From Sedimentisphaerales bacterium (GTDB lineage Bacteria > Planctomycetota > Phycisphaerae > Sedimentisphaerales > Anaerohalosphaeraceae), in the NCBI GenBank assembly GCA_028282905.1, contig JANQGW010000130.1:1-48500 (forward strand): a DNA stretch of 48,500 bases, in the 5' to 3' direction. The position numbers were made by a program, and so were the translations under genes. Shown here piece after piece: positions 8,706-16,516 of this stretch (position 1 is its first letter; every line of letters begins with the position of its first letter). The notes beneath the pieces are model-generated. The model was given only the letters and a program-made list of their open reading frames with translations, ran no database searches and was not told the DNA's origin.

Positions 8706-9704
8706 TTACCATTCTGCTGGTGACAGGGCTTCGGACAGCGGTTCATTCCACCAGTTGGGATCGCGCAGATAGGACTTCATCCACATCGCTGAGTTCACTC
8801 CATCAGCGACGGCAGTCACTAACTGCATCGCCGCACCGATGCGACAGTCGCCGGCAACAAAGACGCCCGGCACTTTGGTTCGCAGATAGGCCGGGTCACA
8901 TTGAATAAATCCGTGTTCGGTCAGGTCAACAAATCCTTCCAGGAATTTTGTATTGGGAACCATCCCGGCGAAGATGAATACGCCGTCGCAATCGATTTCT
9001 TCGAGCGATTCTGTTTTAACATTTTTAATGATTGCTTTTTGTACTTTGCCCTCGCCTTGAATTTCGCTCAGCACATTGTCCAGTCGAAGCTCGACATTCG
9101 AACCGTCCTTATTAACATATTCCATCAGTTCTTCGACCAGCACTTTCGTTGCGCGAAATTCCTGGCGGCGATGCACCATGATGACTTTCTTCGCGTACTT
9201 GGCAAGGTGCAGCGTATCTTCAACAGCCGTGTTGCCGCCACCGACAGAAACAACAATTTTATCTTTAAAGAAGGGGGCATCACAGGTGCCGCAGTAACTG
9301 ACACCGGCGCCTGCCTGGCGAAATTCTTCTTCGCCTGGCACACCCAGATGGCGATACGAACTGCCCGGCGTTAGGATCACAACCTTGCTTACGTATACAT
9401 CCTTGCCGCAGGTTACTTCAATCGTTCCATCATCTAAACGTTTTAGGCCTGTGACTTCAGAGCTGGTTTTGATTTCGCCGCCGAAAGTCTGAACCTGTTC
9501 CATCATCTTCATCGTCAAATCCGTGCCGCCAATGTTCAAATAGCCCGGATAGTTTTCGATGCGGTCGGTATTATTGATTTGCCCCCCGGGATAAAACTTG
9601 TCCAGCAGCAGTGTTTTCTGACGGTCGCGTGCGGCGTATAAACCCGCGCCCAGTCCCGCAGGACCGGCTCCAACAATAATGCAGTCATAAATATTTTCAG
9701 CCAT
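8706..9704 (-). CDS. trxB: Thioredoxin reductase (NADPH-dependent flavoenzyme)
   Basis: A 332-residue enzyme; the start at 9704 is preferred because GAGAGAA precedes it, while the ATG 12 bases upstream has no such site. FAD motif GAGPAGLGAG (residues 12-21), redox pair CGTC (Cys138, Cys141) within YCGTCDAPFF, NADPH motif GGGNTAVED (about 155-163) and the C-terminal FAD motif GVFVAGDCR are all present. It transfers electrons from NADPH to thioredoxin. The C-terminal tail (about 15 residues ending in SEALSPAEW) is longer than in E. coli TrxB. It follows the 448-residue anchored protein by 31 bases, probably in one transcript. No thioredoxin gene is nearby. Confidence 0.92.
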   Translation of the reverse strand: MAENIYDCIIVGAGPAGLGAGLYAARDRQKTLLLDKFYPGGQINNTDRIENYPGYLNIGGTDLTMKMMEQVQTFGGEIKTSSEVTGLKRLDDGTIEVTCGKDVYVSKVVILTPGSSYRHLGVPGEEEFRQAGAGVSYCGTCDAPFFKDKIVVSVGGGNTAVEDTLHLAKYAKKVIMVHRRQEFRATKVLVEELMEYVNKDGSNVELRLDNVLSEIQGEGKVQKAIIKNVKTESLEEIDCDGVFIFAGMVPNTKFLEGFVDLTEHGFIQCDPAYLRTKVPGVFVAGDCRIGAAMQLVTAVADGVNSAMWMKSYLRDPNWWNEPLSEALSPAEW

Positions 9705-9735
9705 AATTTCTCTCATTCAAACAAAAAAAGTAATG

Positions 9736-11082
9736 TTAAAATTCCAAATGATCACACATTGCAACGGTATCGGGTATCGCCTTAAAGCTATCGCGAAATA
9801 TGCGTTTCAGTTCTTTTGACGATGTTCGTTCCCATAAACGAACACGTTTAAACGGCGGGCGCTTCAACGGCTGTTGTTCCAACCGGCCGATTAGTTCACC
9901 GTCAGCATTATAATAATACTGCTCAAAGGAGCCGCGATGATTTAAGAAATCCACTTTCACAGCTTGTGTGATATCTTCTGAGCGTGCCAGGGCGGCCGAA
10001 GGATTAATCTTTTCGAGAATCGCCGGTACCATATCGCCGGATGCGGAGAGTACATCAATGACCAATCGCTGCTGCGGATGATCCAGAAACAACCGAACGG
10101 CATCGGGCAAAAGCAGTTCCGGCACCAACAGACAGCTTGATGAAAACTGGCGTTCCTTGTCAAAATTCGGTTGGACTGTGACCTGTCCATCGACGTCTTT
10201 GGTAACCGTATAACCCCATGCTTGTTCGGCACGGAGATTTTGAACAATGCTCTTCCACTCAAAGGTTTGATCGCTTGCATCAACCACAAGGGTCGATTGT
10301 GCCAGTAAATGATTCGTCTCATATTGACGGTTGTCAATTTTCAGTTGAGCTTGGGAGTCTGTTTGGTAGGCGGCGTATTCACTGTGAAAGAAACCAATCG
10401 GTTTTTGCTGTGCGTCTTTAATCACAAAGGCCTCTTGCTCTTTGCTCTTTGCTTTCGCATCAGTGGCGATCGTTTCCCATAAGGTGTCGGTCAGATCTTT
10501 GCCGGCTTGCAGTTCCGGCAGGGGAGTATATTGAATACTGCCGGCCAGTGCCAGGAAAAGTTCCTCAGCATCGATGCCGCTCATCTGACTTGGCTGCACG
10601 CGAAGTTCCAAGGCGCGGCCAAATTCAAGCTGGGCGATGCCCACATAAAAGGTGCGTCCCAGTCCGCCCCTGGAACGAATCGAGGTATACTCCATCGGAA
10701 CCGAGCCGTCAAGTGTTTGAACTTTGCCGAAAATAACATTGACCTGTTCAAATTTCTCAGCGAGTGCTTCCCAGGCATTTTCATCCGAACTGCACAGTAG
10801 ATAACGCCACCGGATTTCAACCTGTCTGGGAGAATCCTGAAATTGCTGTGCAACGAGCGTCAGGCTGTTATCGCTTTCATACTGCCATGATCGAGTCGAT
10901 TCCCATCCGATATTAATTGGTTTGGAGACCGAAATACCGGAACCGGGCAGCACAATCGGTTCTGAAAGAATAGGCTTTTGGCGCGCCTTGACGATAATGC
11001 GAGCTGTAAACAGGCCTATTGCAAAAAACGCCAACAAGGCAAGCGCACTGAGAGAATGTCGTTTTGAGAATCCGTTTTCCAT
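9736..11082 (-). CDS. Membrane-anchored protein of unknown function
   Basis: A 448-residue protein with one N-terminal membrane helix (about residues 11-31, ALALLAFFAIGLFTARIIV). The rest is predicted to lie outside the membrane and is rich in beta-type sequence. It contains no cofactor or catalytic motif I recognise. A segment at about 40-160 (GISVSKPINIGWESTRSW, VEIRWRYLL) resembles the stress/surface-associated beta domains seen in planctomycete exported proteins, but this is only an impression. It precedes trxB by 31 bases. Confidence 0.7.
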   Translation of the reverse strand: MENGFSKRHSLSALALLAFFAIGLFTARIIVKARQKPILSEPIVLPGSGISVSKPINIGWESTRSWQYESDNSLTLVAQQFQDSPRQVEIRWRYLLCSSDENAWEALAEKFEQVNVIFGKVQTLDGSVPMEYTSIRSRGGLGRTFYVGIAQLEFGRALELRVQPSQMSGIDAEELFLALAGSIQYTPLPELQAGKDLTDTLWETIATDAKAKSKEQEAFVIKDAQQKPIGFFHSEYAAYQTDSQAQLKIDNRQYETNHLLAQSTLVVDASDQTFEWKSIVQNLRAEQAWGYTVTKDVDGQVTVQPNFDKERQFSSSCLLVPELLLPDAVRLFLDHPQQRLVIDVLSASGDMVPAILEKINPSAALARSEDITQAVKVDFLNHRGSFEQYYYNADGELIGRLEQQPLKRPPFKRVRLWERTSSKELKRIFRDSFKAIPDTVAMCDHLEF

Positions 11083-11396
11083 AGGGGCTAATCATACGCC
11101 GCAATGCGTCCTTTTGCAATCCTCGGCATCCTGAATTTCAAAAACTTCTTACCTCTATGATGCCTCTGGTCACAAATTTGCTTTTGGTAGCAGGCGCGGG
11201 GATTTCTGAAATGATTATAAACCATTTTAATTGAATGACATATAACAATTCGATCTATTTCGTCTTTATGTGCGTATAGATATAGGAGAAGGTTTTCGAG
11301 CCGAAAGCCCTCAAGGTTTTCAGACCAGTTGCCGATTTATTGAACAGGCACTGCTGGATTTATATATTAAGTTTTAATAAGAAAAGGATTTGTTCT
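11083..11396. other. Divergent intergenic region with a direct repeat
   Basis: This 314-base stretch separates the minus-strand trxB operon from the plus-strand PilZ gene. AAGGTTTTC occurs twice, at 11289-11297 and 11313-11321, 24 bases apart, with GAGCCGAAAGCCCTC between. No convincing -35/-10 pair or known riboswitch motif was seen. Confidence 0.4.
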
Positions 11397-12152
11397 GTGG
11401 AAACAGCAGCGATGACTCGAAGCAAAAAACTTAAATCCAGTCAAATAAAGGAGTTCCTGTCGGAAGCCCTCACAAAGGGGGCCGAAGTCGTTCTAAGCTT
11501 CACGCGTCAGGGAAAATGGCGGATTTTGAGCACAAAAATCCACCATTTTGACGAAGAATCCCTTTCATTAGAAGCTATTTCAGATATTGAAGGCGTGGAC
11601 GCATACCAACCAGTCGGTATATGCGTACATATCGAGCATTTCAAATACCTTTTTGAGAGTACGGTTTCAGCGATTGAAAACAGGTGTATTGAGGTTGATT
11701 TTCCTGAAAAAGCCGAGCAAATGCAGCGGCGTGCCTATGACCGCCAGTCCGTACCTGCCAATTTAAAAGTCAAAAGCCTGTTTTGGCATCGCGGCTACCT
11801 GGATGATTCGGACAAAAAACCCACCGAACAGTACTGGCAGGGCCGTTTAATCAATTTATCCGCCGGTGGGGCACAAATTGCCGTGGATATGGACCAAAAA
11901 GAACATTTCTGCAGCGGCCAACTGCTGGGCATTCAATTTACACCTATGAGTTACCAGAAACCTTTGCTGCTGGAATCGCATGTCCGGTATTTTGTGGACC
12001 AGGCTCAAGAAAATCAATTCCTCGTCGGTATCGAATTTTTGGGTTTAGAAGCCAGCAATGAGGGCCATGAGGTGTTGGAACGGTTGGTTGAAGTGATTGA
12101 CGAATACGAAAAAATGAATAAGGAAAACGCCGCTAATAATCTCTCAGATTGA
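11397..12152 (+). CDS. PilZ-domain protein (probable c-di-GMP receptor)
   Basis: A 251-residue protein started at a GTG with AAAGGA eight to nine bases ahead; an upstream ATG lacks such a site. Residues 1-105 form a YcgR-like N-terminal domain. The PilZ domain carries both ligand motifs: RRAYDR (RxxxR ending at about residue 116) and NLSAGG ([D/N]xSxxG, about 153-158). This indicates binding of cyclic di-GMP, which in relatives controls motility, adhesion or exopolysaccharide. No motility or polysaccharide genes lie next to it. It is a single-gene unit facing the PHP gene. Confidence 0.85.
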   Translation: METAAMTRSKKLKSSQIKEFLSEALTKGAEVVLSFTRQGKWRILSTKIHHFDEESLSLEAISDIEGVDAYQPVGICVHIEHFKYLFESTVSAIENRCIEVDFPEKAEQMQRRAYDRQSVPANLKVKSLFWHRGYLDDSDKKPTEQYWQGRLINLSAGGAQIAVDMDQKEHFCSGQLLGIQFTPMSYQKPLLLESHVRYFVDQAQENQFLVGIEFLGLEASNEGHEVLERLVEVIDEYEKMNKENAANNLSD

Positions 12153-12187
12153 CCAACATCTTCTAATTTAAGAAAGCCGCATTAAAG

Positions 12188-13584
12188 CTAAATCTCTACA
12201 AAAACAGGATTTCCATAGGCAAATTCAGACTCACCGGTTTCCTTGTTAACTGCTGTGACCTCGACGCGATAATAGCACTTTTGGTTCACCTGATCATTCA
12301 TTGTCTGTTTAAAATCTCTGCCGGTCGGCTGAATTGTCTTAATAACAGAACCGTTTTTAATGATGATGACCTTATTAAGTTCTGTGTTCGGGCACTCAGT
12401 ATTAGCGGTGATGGATAGCTGCACAGACTTATCGCTTGATGATTCACATTGAACGGTTTGGCCCATGATTTTTCCATTGATTTCAAAATTCAGCGAAGGG
12501 CCGGTGGTAGCAAACAGATTCCCTTGGCGAATCGCCGCAAATAGATGCTTTTGGCTGATTTCTTTGACATAAACACCGTTTTTGACCTTTCCGACGTCGG
12601 ATATATTGTCCTCAGGAGCGTTCATGTCGATACTGGCGGTATTATGTGCGTCGCTGTTGGCGACGCCGAAAATCGGATGGTTGACTTCGCCGCGAATATA
12701 AGCCATCAGCAAATCATCCCAAGAATTTAAAGACGCTGCCGGCGTCGCGCCCATGTCCAGCAATTCCTTCGCTGTGGGTGTTCCCAGCCATTGGCCTCGA
12801 CCGGAACTTTTGTTGATCTGCAAAGAGGACAGAAAAAGTGCCTTTTGAAAGGAACCTTGAGTGTATTTCCGGGGCTTTCTGGATTTGGCATATCAATTGG
12901 CATTTGTAAAAACTTGCTTCCGTAAATGGCAAAGTTGTTGAATTGCATCCCAATTTGACGTGCATCATTGTCTGAAAGCCCAATCATTTTTGCAAAATGT
13001 ACTATATCCTTCATATGGCTCAGATTGATAACTTCAATGAAATCGGCATTATATGAAAGCTGCGTTGTCCCGGTTGGGTGTGCGTGAATGGCAATGCCGC
13101 CGTTTCTATGAATCCAGTCGGTCCACTTGCGAATATTCTGCGGATAAACCGGTCCGGTGCCAAACGGATTCGTCGGCGACGGCCATACTTTTTCCGGCGT
13201 TGCGGCCTCGGAAGGGTGGCCGACAAACGGCGACTTCACGCCCCAAGCCAATACATGATCACGGCCAAACTTACCTTCACTGCCGGTGATTTCAAATGAC
13301 GGAATCAGTAAAAAGTCATTATCTGAGAGTTTTTCACATTGGTTGACAATATCGTCCCACTCGGCTGTATCTTCAATCTGCGTTGCGTGGTTGGTAACGA
13401 AAACCGCACTGAGATTACGTGCCTTCGCGACATGCTTGATATCGCCGATAGAGCCGCTGCCGTCCGAGTGAGTCGTATGTGTATGTCCGTCGAAATAGAT
13501 AAGTTGTCTGTCGTTTGCGCCTTCCCCAAAAGCGATAAGTGCTGTGAAAATAAGAATATGTGTTAAAATTCGACCTGGCTTCAT
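12188..13584 (-). pseudogene. PHP-type metallohydrolase (CehA/McbA-like), frameshifted
   Basis: The two halves of one gene are in different frames. The N-terminal half (from the ATG at 13584, AAGGGA ahead, signal peptide HILIFTALIAFGEG) carries FDGHTHTTHSDGSGS, VTNHAT, EITG and AIHAHPTG. The C-terminal half (below about 12845) carries GVANSDAHNTAS and GNLFATTGPSL and ends in a beta domain. The frames join smoothly (VPFK-KALFLSSLQINKSSGRG) if one T is added to the run of four at 12843-12846. So the gene has a one-base deletion in a homopolymer, or the sequence contains an error there. Relatives are exported phosphoesterase-like PHP enzymes; substrate unknown. Confidence 0.85.
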
Positions 13585-13694
13585 AATTTTCCCTTGCACC
13601 TTAATGCTGCTGTTTCTGTCTAATACGTACAGGTGAAGTCAAATGTTACAATTGATTGGAAATTATCGAAAAGGGCCAGGTGGTGTTCTTGATT

Positions 13695-14309
13695 TTATGC
13701 GGCCATGAAACTTTTGATGCCGGTGAAGACGATTTGGGCGGCGAATGCGGTCAGGACCAGTGCGGTTAGCTTGACCATGACCGACAAGGATTTGCGGCCG
13801 ACAATTTTTTCGATCTTTTCAGCCAGCAGTAAAAACACGGCAACCGTCAGGCCTCCTGCTAAGATTCCGGCATACGCATAGATCTTCTGATGCGGTTCTG
13901 TGATGGCGGTTCCCCAGACCATAATCGTGCCGATGGCACCGGGGCCGACGATGATCGGCAAAGCCAGTGGAACGACCGCGAAATCGGCGTCCTCTTCCGG
14001 CTGCGGTGGTTTGCTGATACCTAAAACCAGCAAAACCGAGGTCAAAAACAGGGTGGTGCCCGCACCGATCTGGAAAGCAGCCAGGGTGATGCCCAGCACA
14101 CTGAACAGGGCTTTGCCGAAGAAGAAAAAGCCCGATGTTGCCGCTAAAATAGTGATTGAGGTGCGCATGGCGGCTCGCCGACGGTCGGCGGTGGTCATCC
14201 CGTCGGCCATCTTCAAAAACATAGAGATGGTGAAAAACGGCGCCAGCAGGAAGAACATCTTGATGTATGTAGTGCCGAAAAGCTGGACGCCGCTAATATT
14301 TGGATCCAT
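13695..14309 (-). CDS. MarC family integral membrane protein (UPF0056)
   Basis: A 204-residue protein with about six membrane helices. FFLLAPFFTISMFLKM near the N-terminus, the central GFFFFGKALFSVLGITLAAF-QIGAG segment, and PLALPIIVGPGAIGTIMVWG are all characteristic of MarC/YhgN proteins. Function is unresolved in the family; an early link with multiple antibiotic resistance was withdrawn. It follows the M42 peptidase gene by 24 bases, so the two are probably one operon. Confidence 0.9.
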   Translation of the reverse strand: MDPNISGVQLFGTTYIKMFFLLAPFFTISMFLKMADGMTTADRRRAAMRTSITILAATSGFFFFGKALFSVLGITLAAFQIGAGTTLFLTSVLLVLGISKPPQPEEDADFAVVPLALPIIVGPGAIGTIMVWGTAITEPHQKIYAYAGILAGGLTVAVFLLLAEKIEKIVGRKSLSVMVKLTALVLTAFAAQIVFTGIKSFMAA

Positions 14310-14333
14310 CGTAACCTCTTGTCTCTAATGCCT

Positions 14334-15392
14334 TTATGGGCAATAGTTCCGGTTGGCCGGGTGGGCGGCGATGTACTCGACAATCAGTTTAACGGTGTTG
14401 TCGAGGTCTTTGATCGAAACGACTTCCACGGGCGTGTGCATATACCGGTTGGGAATGCTGATCAGGCCGGTGGCGGTTCCGCCGCGAGAAAGCTGCATGG
14501 CGTTTGCGTCGGTGCCGGTGCCGCGTGGTTCTGCGGTCAATTGATACGGAACCTTTTTCTGCTTGGCAACTTTGAACAGGGCGTCTTCCATGATCGGGTT
14601 GATGTTGGGGCCGCGGTGCAGAACCGGGCCGTCGCCGAGCTTGACGACGCCGTATTTTTTCTGGTCGGTTTCCGGGTGGTCGCTGGCGAAGGTCACATCA
14701 ATCGCGAAACCGGCGTCCGGGTTGACGTTGTAAGCTGCGGTGATCGCGCCGCGGAGGCCGACTTCTTCCTGAACCGTGGCGACACCCATGACGCAAATCT
14801 TGATTTTTCGCTTGGAAAGAGCCTTCATGACCTCGGCGACGATGTAAGCACCCGCTTTGTCGTCGGTGGCACGGGAAACCAGCTTGTCGTCGTCGAGCAT
14901 GCGGCATTCGACGTCAATGACAATCGGGTCACCGATAGAGACGCGTTTTTCGGCTTCTTTTTTATCGTTGGCGCCGATATCGACCCAGATATTTTCCATT
15001 TCGACGCTCTTTTTGCGTTCGTCGGGTTTCATCTGGTGGATGGCTTTGCGGCCGATGATGCCGAAAACATCGCCTTTTTTGGTGATGATCTTGACGCGCT
15101 GGCCGGTCAATACGCCGGAGTCCATGCCGCCGATCTGGGCGGTGTAGATGAAGCCTTTGTCGTCGATATGGGTAACCATCAGGCCGATTTCGTCGATATG
15201 GCCGGCGAGCATGAATTTGAATTTGGCTTTGGGGTTGAGGATGGCGACGGAGTTGCCGTGGACATCGCCGATGAGTTCATCGACGCTGCCTTTGACATAG
15301 TTGCGCCAGATTTTAGCCGCAGGCTGTTCATAGCCGGACGGACTGGGTGCTTCGAGCAGTTTCTTCAAGAAGTTCTCAGACGTTTTATTCAT
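14334..15392 (-). CDS. M42 family metallo-aminopeptidase
   Basis: A 352-residue M42 (FrvX/glutamyl aminopeptidase-like) enzyme of usual length. Di-metal ligands and catalytic residues are visible: His65/Asp67 in LAGHIDEIG, Asp177-Asp178 in RATDDKAGAY, Glu209-Glu210 in VQEEVGLRG, Asp232 in IDVTFASD, and the C-terminal RYMHTPVE His. M42 enzymes form large dodecameric cytoplasmic peptidases that trim peptides. Some relatives are annotated as endoglucanases without evidence. It precedes marC. Confidence 0.93.
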   Translation of the reverse strand: MNKTSENFLKKLLEAPSPSGYEQPAAKIWRNYVKGSVDELIGDVHGNSVAILNPKAKFKFMLAGHIDEIGLMVTHIDDKGFIYTAQIGGMDSGVLTGQRVKIITKKGDVFGIIGRKAIHQMKPDERKKSVEMENIWVDIGANDKKEAEKRVSIGDPIVIDVECRMLDDDKLVSRATDDKAGAYIVAEVMKALSKRKIKICVMGVATVQEEVGLRGAITAAYNVNPDAGFAIDVTFASDHPETDQKKYGVVKLGDGPVLHRGPNINPIMEDALFKVAKQKKVPYQLTAEPRGTGTDANAMQLSRGGTATGLISIPNRYMHTPVEVVSIKDLDNTVKLIVEYIAAHPANRNYCP

Positions 15393-15768
15393 CAGTTTAT
15401 CCTTTCAAATAATGGCTTGCCGACACGATTCGGGCACTGCATCTTAAAAGAGGTGATTGTAACGAGTTTTTGAATGAAAAAAAGGGTTTGTCCGCAGATT
15501 TCACAGATTTTAGGCATTTCAGGCCAAAAACAAAAAGATGGCTTGAGAATGCGCAGGATAGCACTGAAAATTTTTGCGGGTCAAATAAAAGGTGGTGTAG
15601 CCTTAATATTCGATTCCTGTGTGAAATTCTGAACAAAATGATGTATTTGGAATAGATATTAAGGCTAAACTGAATACTCTTTTTGTGGAAACTTGACGTT
15701 TACGGCTGCAATTTCAATTTGTATGATCGTCAAATGCATGCTCTTTTGTTTATAAGGGAGGATCAATT
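15393..15768. other. Divergent intergenic region
   Basis: About 375 bases between the minus-strand M42 operon and the glutathione peroxidase gene. It contains a degenerate copy of a CCGCAGATTTCACAGATT repeat near 15490 (compare 25795-25813), the promoter candidate at 15699, and no supportable gene. Confidence 0.4.
15699..15727 (+). promoter_or_regulatory. Promoter candidate for the glutathione peroxidase gene
   Basis: TTTACG, 17 bases, then TATGAT. It lies about 40 bases ahead of the ATG at 15769. Confidence 0.4.
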
Positions 15769-16386
15769 ATGTTTATGCGAAAATTTCTAAGTCGTTTTTT
15801 TTGTTGCCTTGCCTTGGGATTCTGTATTGGGTTGCTGGGATGTGGTGCTGAGGTTCGGTCGGATGCCGAGGTCGGTTCGGCGGGTTCGGATGCGGCTGGC
15901 GATTCGATTTATGCCTTCAAGCTCAAGGATATTGACGGGTGGCCGGTTGCGTTGTCTCGCTACGAGGGCAAGGTTTTGCTGGTGGTCAATGTTGCCAGTG
16001 AGTGCCGGTTTACCCATCAGTACGAAAACCTTCAGGGGCTGTATATGAAATACCGGGACCAGGGGTTTGTTGTGTTGGGGTTTCCGTCCAACAACTTTGG
16101 TCGCCAGGAGCCAGGGACCGATGCCGAAATTAAGGAATTCACGACCGATCGGTTTAACATCCGGTTTCCGCTGTTTTCCAAGATTTCCGTCGCGGGTGAA
16201 AATATTCATCCGCTGTATCAATGCCTGACCAGCCGGGATATTAACGGCGAGTTTGGCGGGCCGATTACATGGAACTTCAACAAATTCCTGATCGATAAAA
16301 ACGGAAAGATGATCGCGCGTTTTTCTTCTGAGATGGATCCCCTGGACCCACAGATTACCAAGGCCATCGAGGCGGCGTTGAAGTAG
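15769..16386 (+). CDS. Glutathione peroxidase-family lipoprotein (thiol peroxidase)
   Basis: A 205-residue protein with a lipoprotein signal (GLLGC, lipidated Cys25) and a GPx fold from about residue 47. The peroxidatic cysteine is Cys79 in NVASECRFT, where animal enzymes have selenocysteine. Gln113 in NNFGRQEPG and the Trp-Asn of TWNFNKFLID complete the catalytic set. Cysteine GPx homologues usually take electrons from thioredoxin, so the trxB gene 6 kb away is a possible link. GGGAGG lies 7 bases ahead of the ATG. Lipidation places it in the cell envelope. Confidence 0.93.
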   Translation: MFMRKFLSRFFCCLALGFCIGLLGCGAEVRSDAEVGSAGSDAAGDSIYAFKLKDIDGWPVALSRYEGKVLLVVNVASECRFTHQYENLQGLYMKYRDQGFVVLGFPSNNFGRQEPGTDAEIKEFTTDRFNIRFPLFSKISVAGENIHPLYQCLTSRDINGEFGGPITWNFNKFLIDKNGKMIARFSSEMDPLDPQITKAIEAALK

Positions 16387-16442
16387 TCATCCGGCAGTTC
16401 AACAGAGATTGGCAGGGCAGTGCCGCTTCGAGGTTTTAGGTT

Positions 16443-16471
16443 TTGATTTTACACTGGCGGTGTCTTATAAT
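16443..16471 (+). promoter_or_regulatory. Sigma70-type promoter for the helicase gene
   Basis: TTGATT, 17-base spacer, TATAAT; the helicase start codon is about 40 bases downstream of the expected start site. Confidence 0.55.
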
Positions 16472-16516
16472 GTGGTTTTGTGATATCCTGTTCAGTGTGA
16501 TTTTAGAAGGGTGTGC

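Noticed and set aside
12188..13584. Programmed frameshift in the PHP gene
   Set aside because: The T run is only four bases and no stimulatory structure or slippery heptamer was seen; a deletion or sequencing error is simpler.
14319..15473. Long plus-strand frame (384 codons) opposite the M42 peptidase gene
   Set aside because: It is the antisense shadow of a clear M42 gene, with no ribosome site or recognisable family. Similar shadows lie opposite purC (19371-20303), ilvB (34584-35534) and the PHP gene (22698-23375).
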